64,000 nt of DNA from Planctomycetaceae bacterium (GTDB lineage Bacteria; Planctomycetota; Planctomycetia; Planctomycetales; Planctomycetaceae), in NCBI GenBank assembly GCA_019636285.1, contig JAHBXV010000011.1, positions 1 through 64,000 on the forward strand. The letters are read 5' to 3'. This document shows, piece by piece, positions 18,009-27,163 of this stretch. Position 1 is the first letter of the stretch, and each line of letters starts with the position of its first letter. The notes below the pieces were generated by a model, which had not been told where the DNA came from, ran no database searches, and worked only from the letters and a program-made list of their open reading frames with translations. A program made the translations under genes and the position numbers.

Positions 18009-19065
18009 TTGGCTGCCCCATGGCAAGAATCATGCGTGCCGGCGATTGTTTCACGGCATGGCATGGCTGTTTGGTCTGATTCTGCCACTGCTGGCGAGCG
18101 GGTGCGGCGACTCGGCCGATCCGGATCGGCGTCATGGAAACTCGTCTGCCAACCGGCATGACGAAACGGAAATCGACTCGCTCCGAGCGCGGCTCGCGGC
18201 CAACCCGCAATCGGCCGCCACGCGCCTGCGGCTGGGGGAACTCCTGCGATCGGACGCTCCAGATGAAGCGATTTCGCTTCTTGAAAAGATTCCGGCTTCC
18301 GTCCCCGAACGAACCGCGGCACTTCAGCAGATGGCGATCATCCACATGCTGGCGAATCGTTATGAGTCGGCACGAACGGTTCTGCGGGAGTTTGTTGCTC
18401 GTGAACCCGATAACTTCGGCGGCCAATTGTCGCTCGCGGAAACCGAGTTCAACCTGGGAAATCCCGACGGCGCCCTGCCGCACGCGCTCGCCGCCGCGAG
18501 GCTGTCTCCCGACCGGCCGCGGACGTTTGTCTTGATCGCCGACATTCATGATGAGCGGCACGACTATCCCGCGATGATCGAGCCTCTCCAAACGGCGCTC
18601 GCGCTCGATCCCGACGCGTACGACGTCCATTTGAATCTCGCGTACGCGTGCCAGCGAACCGGTCATCTCGACCAGGCAGATACCGAGGCCGGTTGGTGTC
18701 TCGCACGTAAACCGGACGATGTTGCCGCCCTGCGCATTCAGGCCCTGGTCGCCCGCGACCGTGGTGACTTCCCGCGATCGCGACAGCTTCTCGACCGGGC
18801 TCTCGCTCTCCAACCCAACGATGTCGATTGCCGAATTCTGGAAGCCGACCTCTTGCTGTTCGAACGCCAGCCGCGCCAAGCGTATGACCGTCTGCGCGAG
18901 ATCGAAGACCAGCATCGCGAAACGGTCCGCTATCTGGGAGCCCTCGCCAGGGCAGCGGCTTCGGCCGGCGAGCGTGAGGAAGCGAAACGACTTTACGAGG
19001 CCGCCCAAGACCAGATCGCCAAGTCGCGACGCGCGGACGAAGACAGTTCGACGACCGCACCGTGA
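17974..19065 (+). CDS. tetratricopeptide-repeat lipoprotein of the cytochrome-CRTAC1 module (363 aa)
   Basis: A hydrophobic stretch ending in a lipobox (GLILPLLASGC, about residues 32-44) makes this a lipoprotein. At least six TPR-like helical pairs follow, such as ANRYESARTVLREFVAREPDN, DYPAMIEPLQTALALDPDA and DFPRSRQLLDRALALQPND. Three starts are possible: ATG 17974 (with GGAGAGG close by), GTG 17998, or ATG 18058, which gives a more typical lipoprotein signal. All but the last overlap the CRTAC1 stop, implying coupling. It closes the operon and converges on the second cytochrome with a 9-base gap. Confidence 0.8.
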   Translation: MSCGKGPAVRIDWLPHGKNHACRRLFHGMAWLFGLILPLLASGCGDSADPDRRHGNSSANRHDETEIDSLRARLAANPQSAATRLRLGELLRSDAPDEAISLLEKIPASVPERTAALQQMAIIHMLANRYESARTVLREFVAREPDNFGGQLSLAETEFNLGNPDGALPHALAAARLSPDRPRTFVLIADIHDERHDYPAMIEPLQTALALDPDAYDVHLNLAYACQRTGHLDQADTEAGWCLARKPDDVAALRIQALVARDRGDFPRSRQLLDRALALQPNDVDCRILEADLLLFERQPRQAYDRLREIEDQHRETVRYLGALARAAASAGEREEAKRLYEAAQDQIAKSRRADEDSSTTAP

Positions 19066-19074
19066 CGACCGGCC

Positions 19075-20220
19075 TCACCGCGATTGACCGTCGGAAGTCA
19101 TCGCGGGCGGATCGGATTGGTCGCGAATCCGAATCCAGTGATCGTGAAAGCCCGCCACTCCCTCGAAGGAGACCTTTGGCAGGTGACAGTCGATACAGCG
19201 GCTGGTTTCCTTCGGACAGGTCGTTCGGCCAGGTCCATGGCAGTCGAGACAGATCTGCTCGTAATGGACCACGTCGTGCGACACGGTTTCATGCGGATCA
19301 TGGCATGTCGTGCATCGCATCGCACCGTTGGATTCCGTGAAGCACCGGCTTTGCAGCAGCCCGGCTGGTTGGAAGCGGGGCAGGACCGGCGAATCGCGAG
19401 TCAATTCGCTCGGCTTGAGCGATTCCGGCAGGCGATGGCATTCGCCGCACATCCGGATCTCGTCGATCGCCTTCGGCCACCGATGTTGGACGTTCACGTC
19501 GGGTCCGGCTCGATCGGCGAGTTTCGCCCGCGCGTGGTTGGCGGCCGGGCCATGGCAGCTTTCACAACCGACATGAGGAATCAGTTCGGTCACTTCGTGG
19601 TTACGGATCATCGCGTGCGTCGTATGACAGCCGATACACCGCGCGAGCGACTTGCCATCCACGATCTTCCCGAACTGTTCCGCGTCTTCGATCGGTTCCG
19701 GAAGGTAGGGGTGTCCCACGGTCAGGTCGAGTTTGTCCGTGTCGCGGTAATACGTGACTCGGTGCTCCAGGCCGATCGTACCGCCATCGCGATGGGGCAA
19801 CAGCGTCAGAAACGTCACCGCGTGCGTTCCGGACCCCAAGGCGTACGTCAGCGGAAAGCGCTCGTCGCCGAACACATCGGGTAACGAGACCGCCACCCCA
19901 TCCGCGTCAACGTGGTAGCGGAACGTCCTGTCGCGGAGTTTGTCGTGGAACGTCGCGTCACGCAGCCTTTGAACGAACTCCGAGCGGGAGGTGAGCTCGA
20001 AGGTGCGAGCATGGCCGCTGGTCTCGTACTTTTCGGTGATCTCGCCATGGCAGTCGCGACAGGCCGCCGCCCCGGCGAAACCAGCCACATCTCGAATCTC
20101 GCTCACCGACGCGGATGACGAGCCAACCCCTCCCGGACGGACGATCGCGATCGCCAGCCAGACCAGTCCCGCGGCCAGCAGGACCAGCAGCCCGATCGTG
20201 AAAAGTTGCTTGCTCGCCAT
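19075..20220 (-). CDS. membrane-anchored heptahaem c-type cytochrome, copy 2 (381 aa)
   Basis: Seven CXXCH motifs occur in the same order and with similar neighbours as in the cytochrome at 11974: CRDCH, CIGCH, CESCH, CGECH, CTTCH, CLDCH, CIDCH. An N-terminal membrane segment (QLFTIGLLVLLAAGLVWLAIAI) anchors it. Additional histidines (CIGCHTTH, CTTCHDPH, HDHWIRIRD at the end) are candidate sixth ligands. The ATG at 20220 is preferred; an in-frame GTG at 20247 falls inside a terminator hairpin. It is probably an electron-transfer partner of the TPR/CRTAC1 proteins; the redox partner and direction are not shown by the sequence. Confidence 0.88.
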   Translation of the reverse strand: MASKQLFTIGLLVLLAAGLVWLAIAIVRPGGVGSSSASVSEIRDVAGFAGAAACRDCHGEITEKYETSGHARTFELTSRSEFVQRLRDATFHDKLRDRTFRYHVDADGVAVSLPDVFGDERFPLTYALGSGTHAVTFLTLLPHRDGGTIGLEHRVTYYRDTDKLDLTVGHPYLPEPIEDAEQFGKIVDGKSLARCIGCHTTHAMIRNHEVTELIPHVGCESCHGPAANHARAKLADRAGPDVNVQHRWPKAIDEIRMCGECHRLPESLKPSELTRDSPVLPRFQPAGLLQSRCFTESNGAMRCTTCHDPHETVSHDVVHYEQICLDCHGPGRTTCPKETSRCIDCHLPKVSFEGVAGFHDHWIRIRDQSDPPAMTSDGQSR

Positions 20221-20235
20221 GGACCGGCCCACGAA

Positions 20236-20254
20236 ACAAAAAGGCACGCTCTGA
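20236..20254 (-). terminator. intrinsic terminator of the prepilin-like gene
   Basis: GGCACGCTCTGA at 20243-20254 pairs perfectly with TCAGAGCGTGCC at 20259-20270 (12 bp, 4-base loop). On the minus strand the hairpin is followed by TTTTTGTTT (20234-20242). It lies 35 bases beyond the stop codon of the DUF1559 gene. The same bases hold the GTG that would otherwise extend the cytochrome at 20220. Confidence 0.88.
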
Positions 20255-20304
20255 TGTCTCAGAGCGTGCCCGGTCTGAATCCGAAGCGACTCGAATTGGC
20301 TTTT

Positions 20305-21402
20305 CTAGAACTCGCTCTGAACTTCGCCGCCCGCTCGGGAGTGGGCCGCATTCCAGACGTTTGAGTCGACGTTGTCCGACGCGAACTTAACCGCTCCGTC
20401 CGACATCAGCACATGCGCGCCGCCCGTATGGGCGCTCGATGCTGGGCGGAAACCGTCATGGACGCCTTCGTCGTTTTCGCCGTTCCAGGAAGACTGGTCG
20501 GCTCGCTTGTCGTTGGGCCCGCCATCACCGGTGATGATCGTGCCAGCGGGGACACCGAACTGCAACAGGCCACCGGGATTCCCGTTGCTCGTGTGGTAGT
20601 CAAGAGCGGGAGCGGGCGTGCCGCTACGTCCAAGAGTCCCCGTGACACCGCACGAACCTTCGACCATCCAGCGGCTGCAGCGGCCATTCTGGAGGCCCCA
20701 AGTGCCGCTGCCGCGAATCGCAGTGACTCGACCGCGGTAGACTTCGGCAACCGCAATCGTGTTACTCGTTCCATCCTTGATGTCCGACAGCGTGACCTTG
20801 GTCGCGCCGACGTTGTCCATCTGAAACACTGCCTTCAACCGCTGCGACGGGATGGCTCCCGATGCCGTGGTCGCGCTGAGCTTCGCCAACGAGCTTGCCG
20901 ATACGACTCCATCGTAATTGGTGCCAGCGTTCGATCCGCTGACGGCTGGCGTTTCGTCCGACGGGCAAATATAAGCAGCAAGCGGCGTTCTGTTGATCGT
21001 GCCCCACGAGTTCGTCGAACCGGGACAGGTCGCCTGCGAATGGTGATTGACAAAGTCAATCTGGTTGTAGGCGGGTGCCTGATCGATGAATGGCAGAATC
21101 ATCACGCGCCAGCTGTAACCGCCTTGATTGGTCCAGCCGTCGGGGCCGCCAAAACAATCGGTACCGTTATTCCATGTCTTGTAGGGCGGCAGGACGCTGT
21201 GCGTGTCCGCATAGTTGTGCAGGGCCAGGCCAATCTGCTTGAGATTGTTGCGGCACTGCGTCCGACGAGCCGCTTCACGCGCCTGCTGCACGGCGGGCAG
21301 CAGCAAAGCGATCAGAATCGCGATAATCGCGATCACGACCAGCAGTTCGATCAAGGTGAAGCCGTGACCACGACTTCTTTGAAAACCTGGGCGACGGTTC
21401 AT
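20305..21402 (-). CDS. DUF1559-family prepilin-like protein (type IV N-terminal methylation motif), 365 aa
   Basis: The start shows the prepilin signal [36 protein letters not shown] (split here for reading: cleavage after G, then FTLIE and a long hydrophobic helix). The following region carries [15 protein letters not shown], a hallmark of planctomycete DUF1559 proteins, and the end carries [12 protein letters not shown]. The ATG at 21402 sits behind a GGAG site; the upstream extension has none. These proteins are numerous in planctomycetes and may form pseudopilus-like or surface fibres, but their role is not established. The gene ends in a strong terminator and has a small lipoprotein gene upstream on the same strand. 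Confidence 0.93.
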   Translation of the reverse strand: MNRRPGFQRSRGHGFTLIELLVVIAIIAILIALLLPAVQQAREAARRTQCRNNLKQIGLALHNYADTHSVLPPYKTWNNGTDCFGGPDGWTNQGGYSWRVMILPFIDQAPAYNQIDFVNHHSQATCPGSTNSWGTINRTPLAAYICPSDETPAVSGSNAGTNYDGVVSASSLAKLSATTASGAIPSQRLKAVFQMDNVGATKVTLSDIKDGTSNTIAVAEVYRGRVTAIRGSGTWGLQNGRCSRWMVEGSCGVTGTLGRSGTPAPALDYHTSNGNPGGLLQFGVPAGTIITGDGGPNDKRADQSSWNGENDEGVHDGFRPASSAHTGGAHVLMSDGAVKFASDNVDSNVWNAAHSRAGGEVQSEF

Positions 21403-21711
21403 GATGCAACTCCAAAATAGGCGAACCAAGAACGGTAAATAAGAACGCCCGATGATCGGGGCGCCACGACGTGAACTCACGGCCTCTGGAACGATGCCAA
21501 AGGATATTTCGACAAGTTTTGATGCAATTGTCACAGAATAACGGTGCGGTCCGGGGGAATCCAGATTGAATTATCCCCAATTCCGTCAGGATGATGCGTC
21601 AGATGCCGAAACAAAATCAATGAACAAAAAAACAGAACCCGCCCTCGAACTTCCGGACCTTGCCGGTTTTGAAGCCTCTGGTTCGGTTCGCGGATTGAAA
21701 GGGGCGCCCTA
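21403..21711. other. 310-base gap upstream of the prepilin-like gene
   Basis: Nothing coding could be supported. The region is A/T-richer than its neighbours, and its half nearest 21402 should hold the promoter of the minus-strand DUF1559 gene. I could not pick a confident -35/-10 pair. Confidence 0.4.
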
Positions 21712-21885
21712 CTATTTCTTCCCGCCAAACTGCTTGGCGTACTCGGGATCACTCCCCAACTCTTCCGGGGCTGGCGCGACCTTCTCTGGCGGAACATTTG
21801 CGTTGGGGTTGGATTTACCGCAGCCGACCATTCCCAGCGAAATGACGGCAGCCAGCAGCAGACACAAGGTAGACAATACTTTCAC
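21712..21885 (-). CDS. small lipoprotein, 57 aa, GTG start
   Basis: On the minus strand a GTG at 21885, preceded by GGGAG at about 6 bases, opens a 57-codon frame. It begins VKVLSTLCLLLAAVISLGMVGC, a signal with a clear lipobox (GMVGC; written here in pieces: hydrophobic core LLLAAVISLG, then MVGC). The mature part is about 35 residues, proline- and charge-rich, ending PEYAKQFGGKK. Because it starts with GTG it is easily missed. Similar tiny lipoproteins commonly sit beside DUF1559 genes in planctomycetes, so the two may be functionally linked; that link is inferred from proximity and strand. Confidence 0.8.
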   Translation of the reverse strand: MKVLSTLCLLLAAVISLGMVGCGKSNPNANVPPEKVAPAPEELGSDPEYAKQFGGKK

Positions 21886-22181
21886 GTTGCAACTCCCGAG
21901 TTGTTAGAAAGCCAGTTCTCCACGTCCGGCCGCCGGCGGACATTGATTCTGAATCGACGACAATCAATGACCGGCAACCCACCACCTGGAACTTCCAGTG
22001 CGACTCATGTTTCAATTTCACGTCGGGGCACGATCCCCACGTCGTTTCTACTTCGTATCACAAGTGAATTGTCAAGAATCTGACAAGATTCGACTTGAAT
22101 CATGCCCAGACACGAGGACGAACGTCAATTGATCCTTCAAAATCACGACGCCGGCTCCGAAGGAGCCACTTTTTCCGTCCT

Positions 22182-24329
22182 TCAGTCCGCGAGAGTGTCG
22201 GCAATCGCGGTGGCGACGCGCGCCAAGTGATGCTCCGGGAATTCGTCGCATAGCTGGCGAAGCCGTTCTCCTGCCGACCTGGGATTGCCCCCTTCCAGAT
22301 TCATCATGGCCTCGGCGAAACCTGCTTCCGGCCGGTTGGGACTCTTCCGAAATGCCGCGATCGCTTCCTCGCGATGTCCCGCGAGATACGCGGCGACCCC
22401 CGTCAGGAATGCAGGATCGACCGCGGTCGCAGACTCTGTTCCCCAATTGAGTATCTTCTCAAGTTCATCGGATGAGAATCTCACCGGATCGGCCATTCGA
22501 GCCGCGTGGAATCGAAGAAGACTTCCCCGGCCGCAAAGTTTTCGCTCTCGATACCCCAGCGCCGCCTGGTTACTCGCGAACTCTTGTCGCACCTGTTCGA
22601 CATCGAAAGCGGAGAGGGCCCCCAGAACCTTGAGCGCGGCGAAGTTCAGATCCATCGCGCGAAAGACACCGGCCAGCCTCAGGCCTCCGCGCAGCATGGA
22701 ACGATGGGATGCCAATTCCCAGGTCTCGGCGCCAACTTCGCTCGCAGGGTCGTAGGTCCAACTCCCCAGGTCGACAAATCCGCGCAGCGACAGTGTCTGC
22801 ACGATCTGTCGCGCGCTGGCCGGATCACCCGCCTTGCCATAAACCAAGCTGACCGCATTGAGTGACAACGGCTTCCAGACCGTCGGTTCCAGAGCCGCGA
22901 TCACATCGACTCGCTCGCTCGGAATCACCAGCGCCGTGAGTCCCCAGTCGCGTGCCGGCTCCGACCAGCCTCCCCAGTCGCCATTCACGCGGCGGCGGGG
23001 CAGCCGCCACTCCCGAGACAGATCCTGCGTCAAAAGAACATGTTGCTCGAGGCGGTGATGGAGCAATGCCGAGGTCGGAGTGTCAAATGGCTGAAGCCTT
23101 GGCGGCCCCAGCCACGCCACCAGGCCCGCTTCCCGCGAACCGACGCAATGAGCCGTTCCCGCGAGTTGCGTTTCGGCGACCGACGCCGCGAATGCCGTCG
23201 GATCAATTCGTGGATCGATTCCCCACCCCATTCCGGCGGACGTCTGGCTCCAGGGGCGGATCGCGATCAGCAGGGCCAGCACGGCGGCCACTTTCCCCGG
23301 CAACCCTCGCCAGCGACGAACGGGACGCGCGACATCGACGCTCCTTGCGATGGGGGACACCGTGCCGATCAGCGGCGACGTCAGGTCCAGCACCAACAGC
23401 AGCACCGCCAGGGGTCCATTCTCCGATGAGGCAGCCGCCAGAACGTGAGCGGCACAAATCGGCATGATTGCGTACCCGGTCACTGTTTCCCGGCCGATCC
23501 GCCAGAGTCCCACCAACGTGAAGAGGACGATTGCGATCGCCTCGGCGGAGAGCGGGGCGTCCCACCAGGGCTGCCAGCCAGCCAGCCGGAGAATGGCGGT
23601 CCGTTCCACGAGTTGAGGGAACGTCACCACGGCCGAATCGACCCAGCCCCGGATTCCCGCCGGTGTCAGGCTGCCGCTGGCCAGAAAGACCAGACTTCCG
23701 ATTGCCAGGGCTTTCCAGTTTCGCCGCCGGGCAAGTAGCCCGATCGAGAGAACGGCTCCCACGATGAAACGCGGGCCGAGATTCGCCCAGACCGCCAGCA
23801 GGACGGCGGGAATCACAAGACTCCGACGATCCAACGTCTCCGGGAGCGACTCAAGGGCGCGAAAGAGCAGGACCAGCCCCAGGGCATCCCACAACAGCGG
23901 AACGGGTTCCCAGGCCGCATGGCTGCCGACCAGCGCCATCGCGACGAGGCCCGCGACTCCCCAAGGGTCGGCATCGCCGCGCGACAGGCCGCGCTTCAGG
24001 AGAAAGCGAGCCACGCCCAACGCGATAAACAGTTTGGCGGCCATCAGCGCCCCAGTGCCCAACATCGAGGCGATCAGGTAAGCCGGAACTCCGCTGAACC
24101 AGTCGGCTTCGGTGCCTGTCGTGCCGGCCAGAAGGTCGCTCGTTGGCTGCCAGCTTCCCGCGACGACAGCGCGGCCTTTGCTGAGCTCCCACCACAGGCC
24201 ATCTGCCCCGATGGGATGCAGGGCCGTGAGAATCGCGATCAGCCAGACGGCCGCGCTGGCCAGACGCCTGTCCGAGCCCCAGCGAAAACGATTCTCGGGC
24301 TGGGGTGAACTTCGTGTGCTATGCGTCAT
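22182..24329 (-). CDS. large multi-pass membrane protein with C-terminal helical repeats, unknown (715 aa)
   Basis: About ten to twelve hydrophobic segments fill residues 25-370 (for example WLIAILTALHPIGADG, LVAMALVGSHAAW, AIAIVLFTLVGLW, VAAVLALLIAIRPW). They are followed by a soluble domain of about 345 residues. The last 120 residues contain a TPR-like segment (AYLAGHREEAIAAFRKSPNRPEAG). The layout resembles membrane glycosyltransferase-like or O-antigen-ligase-like proteins of planctomycetes, but no catalytic motif was recognised. ATG 24329 is used. A gap of 154 bases separates it from the STAS gene upstream. Confidence 0.72.
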   Translation of the reverse strand: MTHSTRSSPQPENRFRWGSDRRLASAAVWLIAILTALHPIGADGLWWELSKGRAVVAGSWQPTSDLLAGTTGTEADWFSGVPAYLIASMLGTGALMAAKLFIALGVARFLLKRGLSRGDADPWGVAGLVAMALVGSHAAWEPVPLLWDALGLVLLFRALESLPETLDRRSLVIPAVLLAVWANLGPRFIVGAVLSIGLLARRRNWKALAIGSLVFLASGSLTPAGIRGWVDSAVVTFPQLVERTAILRLAGWQPWWDAPLSAEAIAIVLFTLVGLWRIGRETVTGYAIMPICAAHVLAAASSENGPLAVLLLVLDLTSPLIGTVSPIARSVDVARPVRRWRGLPGKVAAVLALLIAIRPWSQTSAGMGWGIDPRIDPTAFAASVAETQLAGTAHCVGSREAGLVAWLGPPRLQPFDTPTSALLHHRLEQHVLLTQDLSREWRLPRRRVNGDWGGWSEPARDWGLTALVIPSERVDVIAALEPTVWKPLSLNAVSLVYGKAGDPASARQIVQTLSLRGFVDLGSWTYDPASEVGAETWELASHRSMLRGGLRLAGVFRAMDLNFAALKVLGALSAFDVEQVRQEFASNQAALGYRERKLCGRGSLLRFHAARMADPVRFSSDELEKILNWGTESATAVDPAFLTGVAAYLAGHREEAIAAFRKSPNRPEAGFAEAMMNLEGGNPRSAGERLRQLCDEFPEHHLARVATAIADTLAD

Positions 24330-24483
24330 CGCCAACCCGAACCGATCGCGGGAATTTCCGCGAGCACGTTCGCTCGCGAACCCGCCATTCTCGGATTTTG
24401 CCGATCATCGGCAACCCGAAAGCCGTCGCCGGCCGGGCAAATGTCACGTTCTCGACGCGTCCCGCGAGAATCGCTCGCGCGAA

Positions 24484-24843
24484 TCAGGCTGTCGCCGACG
24501 GAAGCAGGCGCGCGGACTCCACATCGGGATAGACCAGGAAGAGACTGTCGAGGCGTGTCGTGCGGAACACCTCGCCAACCTGTTCCTGCAGGCCGGCGAG
24601 CTTGACCACGCCGCCGTGCTGGCAAACACGCGAATGCAGCGCGACGAACGCACCCAGGCCCAGGCTACTGATGTACCGCAGATCGCGGCAGTCGATCAGA
24701 ATTTCGTTGTAATCCGCTGCCCGGCACATTTGCAGATGACGCTGGAATTCCGGGGCTGCCGTGGCATCCAGGTCGCCAATCAAACGCAACGTCAGGACAT
24801 CGCCGTCAAGCGTCTGGCATTCAAAGCTGGCCCGCTCTGACAT
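24484..24843 (-). CDS. STAS-domain protein, anti-sigma-factor antagonist type (119 aa)
   Basis: A single SpoIIAA-like STAS domain fills the protein. LRLIGDLDATAAPEFQRHL is the first strand and helix, and LIDCRDLRYISSLGLGAFV contains the conserved serine region that is phosphorylated in partner-switching systems. The start has a strong site (AGGAGGGAGG). No anti-sigma kinase is adjacent, but a second STAS gene lies at 52040 and an unrelated ECF/anti-sigma pair at 32664-33943. The role is likely regulatory, by partner switching; the target is unknown. Confidence 0.88.
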   Translation of the reverse strand: MSERASFECQTLDGDVLTLRLIGDLDATAAPEFQRHLQMCRAADYNEILIDCRDLRYISSLGLGAFVALHSRVCQHGGVVKLAGLQEQVGEVFRTTRLDSLFLVYPDVESARLLPSATA

Positions 24844-25144
24844 GATCCTCCCTCCTCGCGGAGACTCGGGGACCGAACTAAAACCACACTCACACTACGG
24901 CTGATCGCGACGGCAGGCAATCCGGAATGAGACGAATTCGCCCCGTCTTTTTCGTCATGGACCGTATTCCTCCGCATCGCAATAGGTATTTACGTGAACC
25001 CCAGACCGACCGGCTGGACTCGATTGCGCGCGAGACTTGCCCCTTTGCGGCCTCTACCTTGTCGGTCGTAGCGGATTTTACGTCCGCCCCGTCGCCAGCT
25101 ACAGTTTCGGAAAGTCCCGAGCAACTCACCAGGAAACTGCCATC
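24844..25144. other. 301-base divergent intergenic region
   Basis: It separates the minus-strand STAS gene from the plus-strand sialidase-like gene and should carry both promoters. The STAS ribosome binding site lies at the left end, and AGGAAA before 25145 serves the sialidase. No repeat or hairpin of note was seen. Confidence 0.4.
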
Positions 25145-26404
25145 ATGACATTGAAACGCTCGTTCGTGACGGTCCTGCTTGCCGGCTGGTTGCTCGGTCC
25201 ATCGCAGTCGATCGGCCAGCAGCCTTCGAAATCCCCGCCGCGATCGCCGGACGAAATCGCGAAGTGGGAACGCATCGCCGACCACGCCCTCGAGACGCCG
25301 AAGCTCAACACCTCCCCCCTGCCCAACTATGGGTACGACCGCCTCGACTACGGTATGACCATCGGCATCGCGCGAACTCCGGGCGGGCGGTTGTGGGCCT
25401 GCTGGGTCGCCGGAGGAGACAGCCCGGACGCCTTTTTCGTGCTGGCCACCAGCGATGACCACGGAGAGCATTGGTCCGATCCGAGACTGGTCATCGATAC
25501 GCACGATGCCTCCCTCCCCCGCCCCCGCAGCACTCTCGTCGGCAATCTGTGGACCGATCCGCTGGGACGACTCTGGCTGATCTTCGACCAGTCGATGGAC
25601 ATGTTCGATGGCCGGGCGGGCGTCTGGGCGAGCATTTGCGAGAACCCCGATGACGATGCCCCACTGTGGTCGCAGCCGCGAAGGATCTGGCATGGCGTCA
25701 CGTTGAACAAGCCGACCGTGCTGGCCAGCGGAGAATGGATGCTGCCGATTTCGCTCGATCAGCGGGGTGGGTTTGGTCCCTTTCAGGGCTGTTTTGCTGA
25801 ACTTGATCCGTTACGCGGCGCCAATGTGTTTGTTTCCGCCGACAAGGGCGAAACCTGGGAACGGCGCGGGATGGCCGTCTTTCCCAATCCCGACTGGCAC
25901 GAGCACATGATCGTCGAGCGGCGCGATGGATCGTTGTGGATGCTCGCGCGGACCGCGAAGGGGCTCATGGAATCGACGTCGACGGATGGAGGCAGAACCT
26001 GGTCCGCGCCCGTCGACTCGCCGATCCGCAACCCCAACGCGCGATTCCATGTCCGCCGCCTGGCGTCGGGCCGCCTGTTGCTCGTCAAACACGGCGACCG
26101 GATCGATGCCCATCAGGGTCGCGTCCAGCTCAGCGCGTGGTTGTCGGACGATGATGGCCAGACCTGGTCGGGCGGTCTGGTCCTCGATGAGCGGAAGGGG
26201 ATTTCCTATCCCGATGGTTTCCAGAGCCCCGACGGAACGATCTTCATCTCGTACGACCGGAACCGGGCCACCGACGGAGAAATTCTGCTCGCTCGGTTCA
26301 CCGAGGACGACATTCGTCAACAGACGCTCGTGAGCGAGAACTCGCGGTTGAAGATGCTCATCAGCCGTCCCCTGGCGGGCAAGAACGTCAACCCGCGCGA
26401 TTGA
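25145..26404 (+). CDS. secreted exo-alpha-sialidase-like protein (BNR/Asp-box propeller), 419 aa
   Basis: The signal peptide (VTVLLAGWLLGPSQSIGQQ) sends it out of the cytoplasm. Four Asp-box motifs of the S-x-D-x-G-x-T-W type are visible: SDDHGEHW, SADKGETW, STDGGRTW and SDDDGQTW. They are spaced as in six-bladed sialidase propellers. An arginine after GMTIGI (TPGGRL region) and later arginines could form the carboxylate-binding triad, though I cannot confirm this by eye. Many planctomycete members act on, or only bind, other sugars. The ATG at 25145 follows AGGAAA. Its 3' end converges with the lipoprotein gene at 26423, 18 bases away. Confidence 0.83.
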   Translation: MTLKRSFVTVLLAGWLLGPSQSIGQQPSKSPPRSPDEIAKWERIADHALETPKLNTSPLPNYGYDRLDYGMTIGIARTPGGRLWACWVAGGDSPDAFFVLATSDDHGEHWSDPRLVIDTHDASLPRPRSTLVGNLWTDPLGRLWLIFDQSMDMFDGRAGVWASICENPDDDAPLWSQPRRIWHGVTLNKPTVLASGEWMLPISLDQRGGFGPFQGCFAELDPLRGANVFVSADKGETWERRGMAVFPNPDWHEHMIVERRDGSLWMLARTAKGLMESTSTDGGRTWSAPVDSPIRNPNARFHVRRLASGRLLLVKHGDRIDAHQGRVQLSAWLSDDDGQTWSGGLVLDERKGISYPDGFQSPDGTIFISYDRNRATDGEILLARFTEDDIRQQTLVSENSRLKMLISRPLAGKNVNPRD

Positions 26405-26422
26405 CGGCCTCCCGTTGGCCGT

Positions 26423-27163
26423 TTACTCGGGTTCGGCAAGGGCTCGGTCGAAAGCGCTCTCCAGGTCGGTCAGCGATGGCGACGACTGCCGGCTGGGGAC
26501 GGGCATGGTCAGGCTCTTGCCCAGCGGAGTGCCGCGAGCGGGTTCGCCCTGGGGAACCTCGTACGAGGCCTGCTGGATGCCCGAGGAGGCCAGCGAGTCG
26601 TGGGCGGAGCGGGGCGTCGCGCGCGTCAAAGAGCCGTCGCCCGACTTCGTTCCGGGCAACGTCAACGTCGCGGATTTCGAGTAGAGCGCTCCGCTGACCG
26701 TATCGGAATAGCGGAGCCGTAGCGAACAGTTGGCCAGATTCGATCCCGGCCGCGTATAGGGAATGAAGATCTGGTACGAAGCGCCGACATTTCCCACGCG
26801 GAAGTACGTATTCCAGACATCCGCGGGAAACTCGAAAATGTGAATCGGTTTCTTGCGCTCTTCCTCGGTCCCGTGGTCATCAAAGACATAAACCTTCACG
26901 TCTCCATTGACCTTCATGGGTTCGGCCACGCCCATTCCGAAGAACAGAACCTGCCCCGCGAAGCCACGCGTCGGCAGACCCTGGGTGTCGCGACCTTCTC
27001 CCGGTTCCCACAGGCACATAACCTCCACGACCGGATGCCGGGCATCCACGGTACGGTATTCCGGCTTCTTGGCCAGGGACATCCGGGAAAGGTCCAACCC
27101 GGCGCAGCCCGCCAGCCCCATGGCCAACAATCCGACGATCAGCGGCATTTGGAAGCGAATCAT
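26423..27163 (-). CDS. lipoprotein coupled to the secretin (246 aa)
   Basis: The signal peptide ends in a lipobox (GLLAMGLAGC). The mature protein starts with charged sequence and continues with beta-strand-rich segments (VYVFDDHGTEEERKKPIHIFEFP, YQIFIPYTRPGS), then a Ser/Pro/Gln-rich tail of about 70 residues. I do not recognise the fold. Its ATG overlaps the secretin stop as ATGA (27160-27163), so the two are made together. A lipoprotein partner of a secretin suggests a pilotin- or accessory-like role, which is inference from position only. Confidence 0.78.
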   Translation of the reverse strand: MIRFQMPLIVGLLAMGLAGCAGLDLSRMSLAKKPEYRTVDARHPVVEVMCLWEPGEGRDTQGLPTRGFAGQVLFFGMGVAEPMKVNGDVKVYVFDDHGTEEERKKPIHIFEFPADVWNTYFRVGNVGASYQIFIPYTRPGSNLANCSLRLRYSDTVSGALYSKSATLTLPGTKSGDGSLTRATPRSAHDSLASSGIQQASYEVPQGEPARGTPLGKSLTMPVPSRQSSPSLTDLESAFDRALAEPE

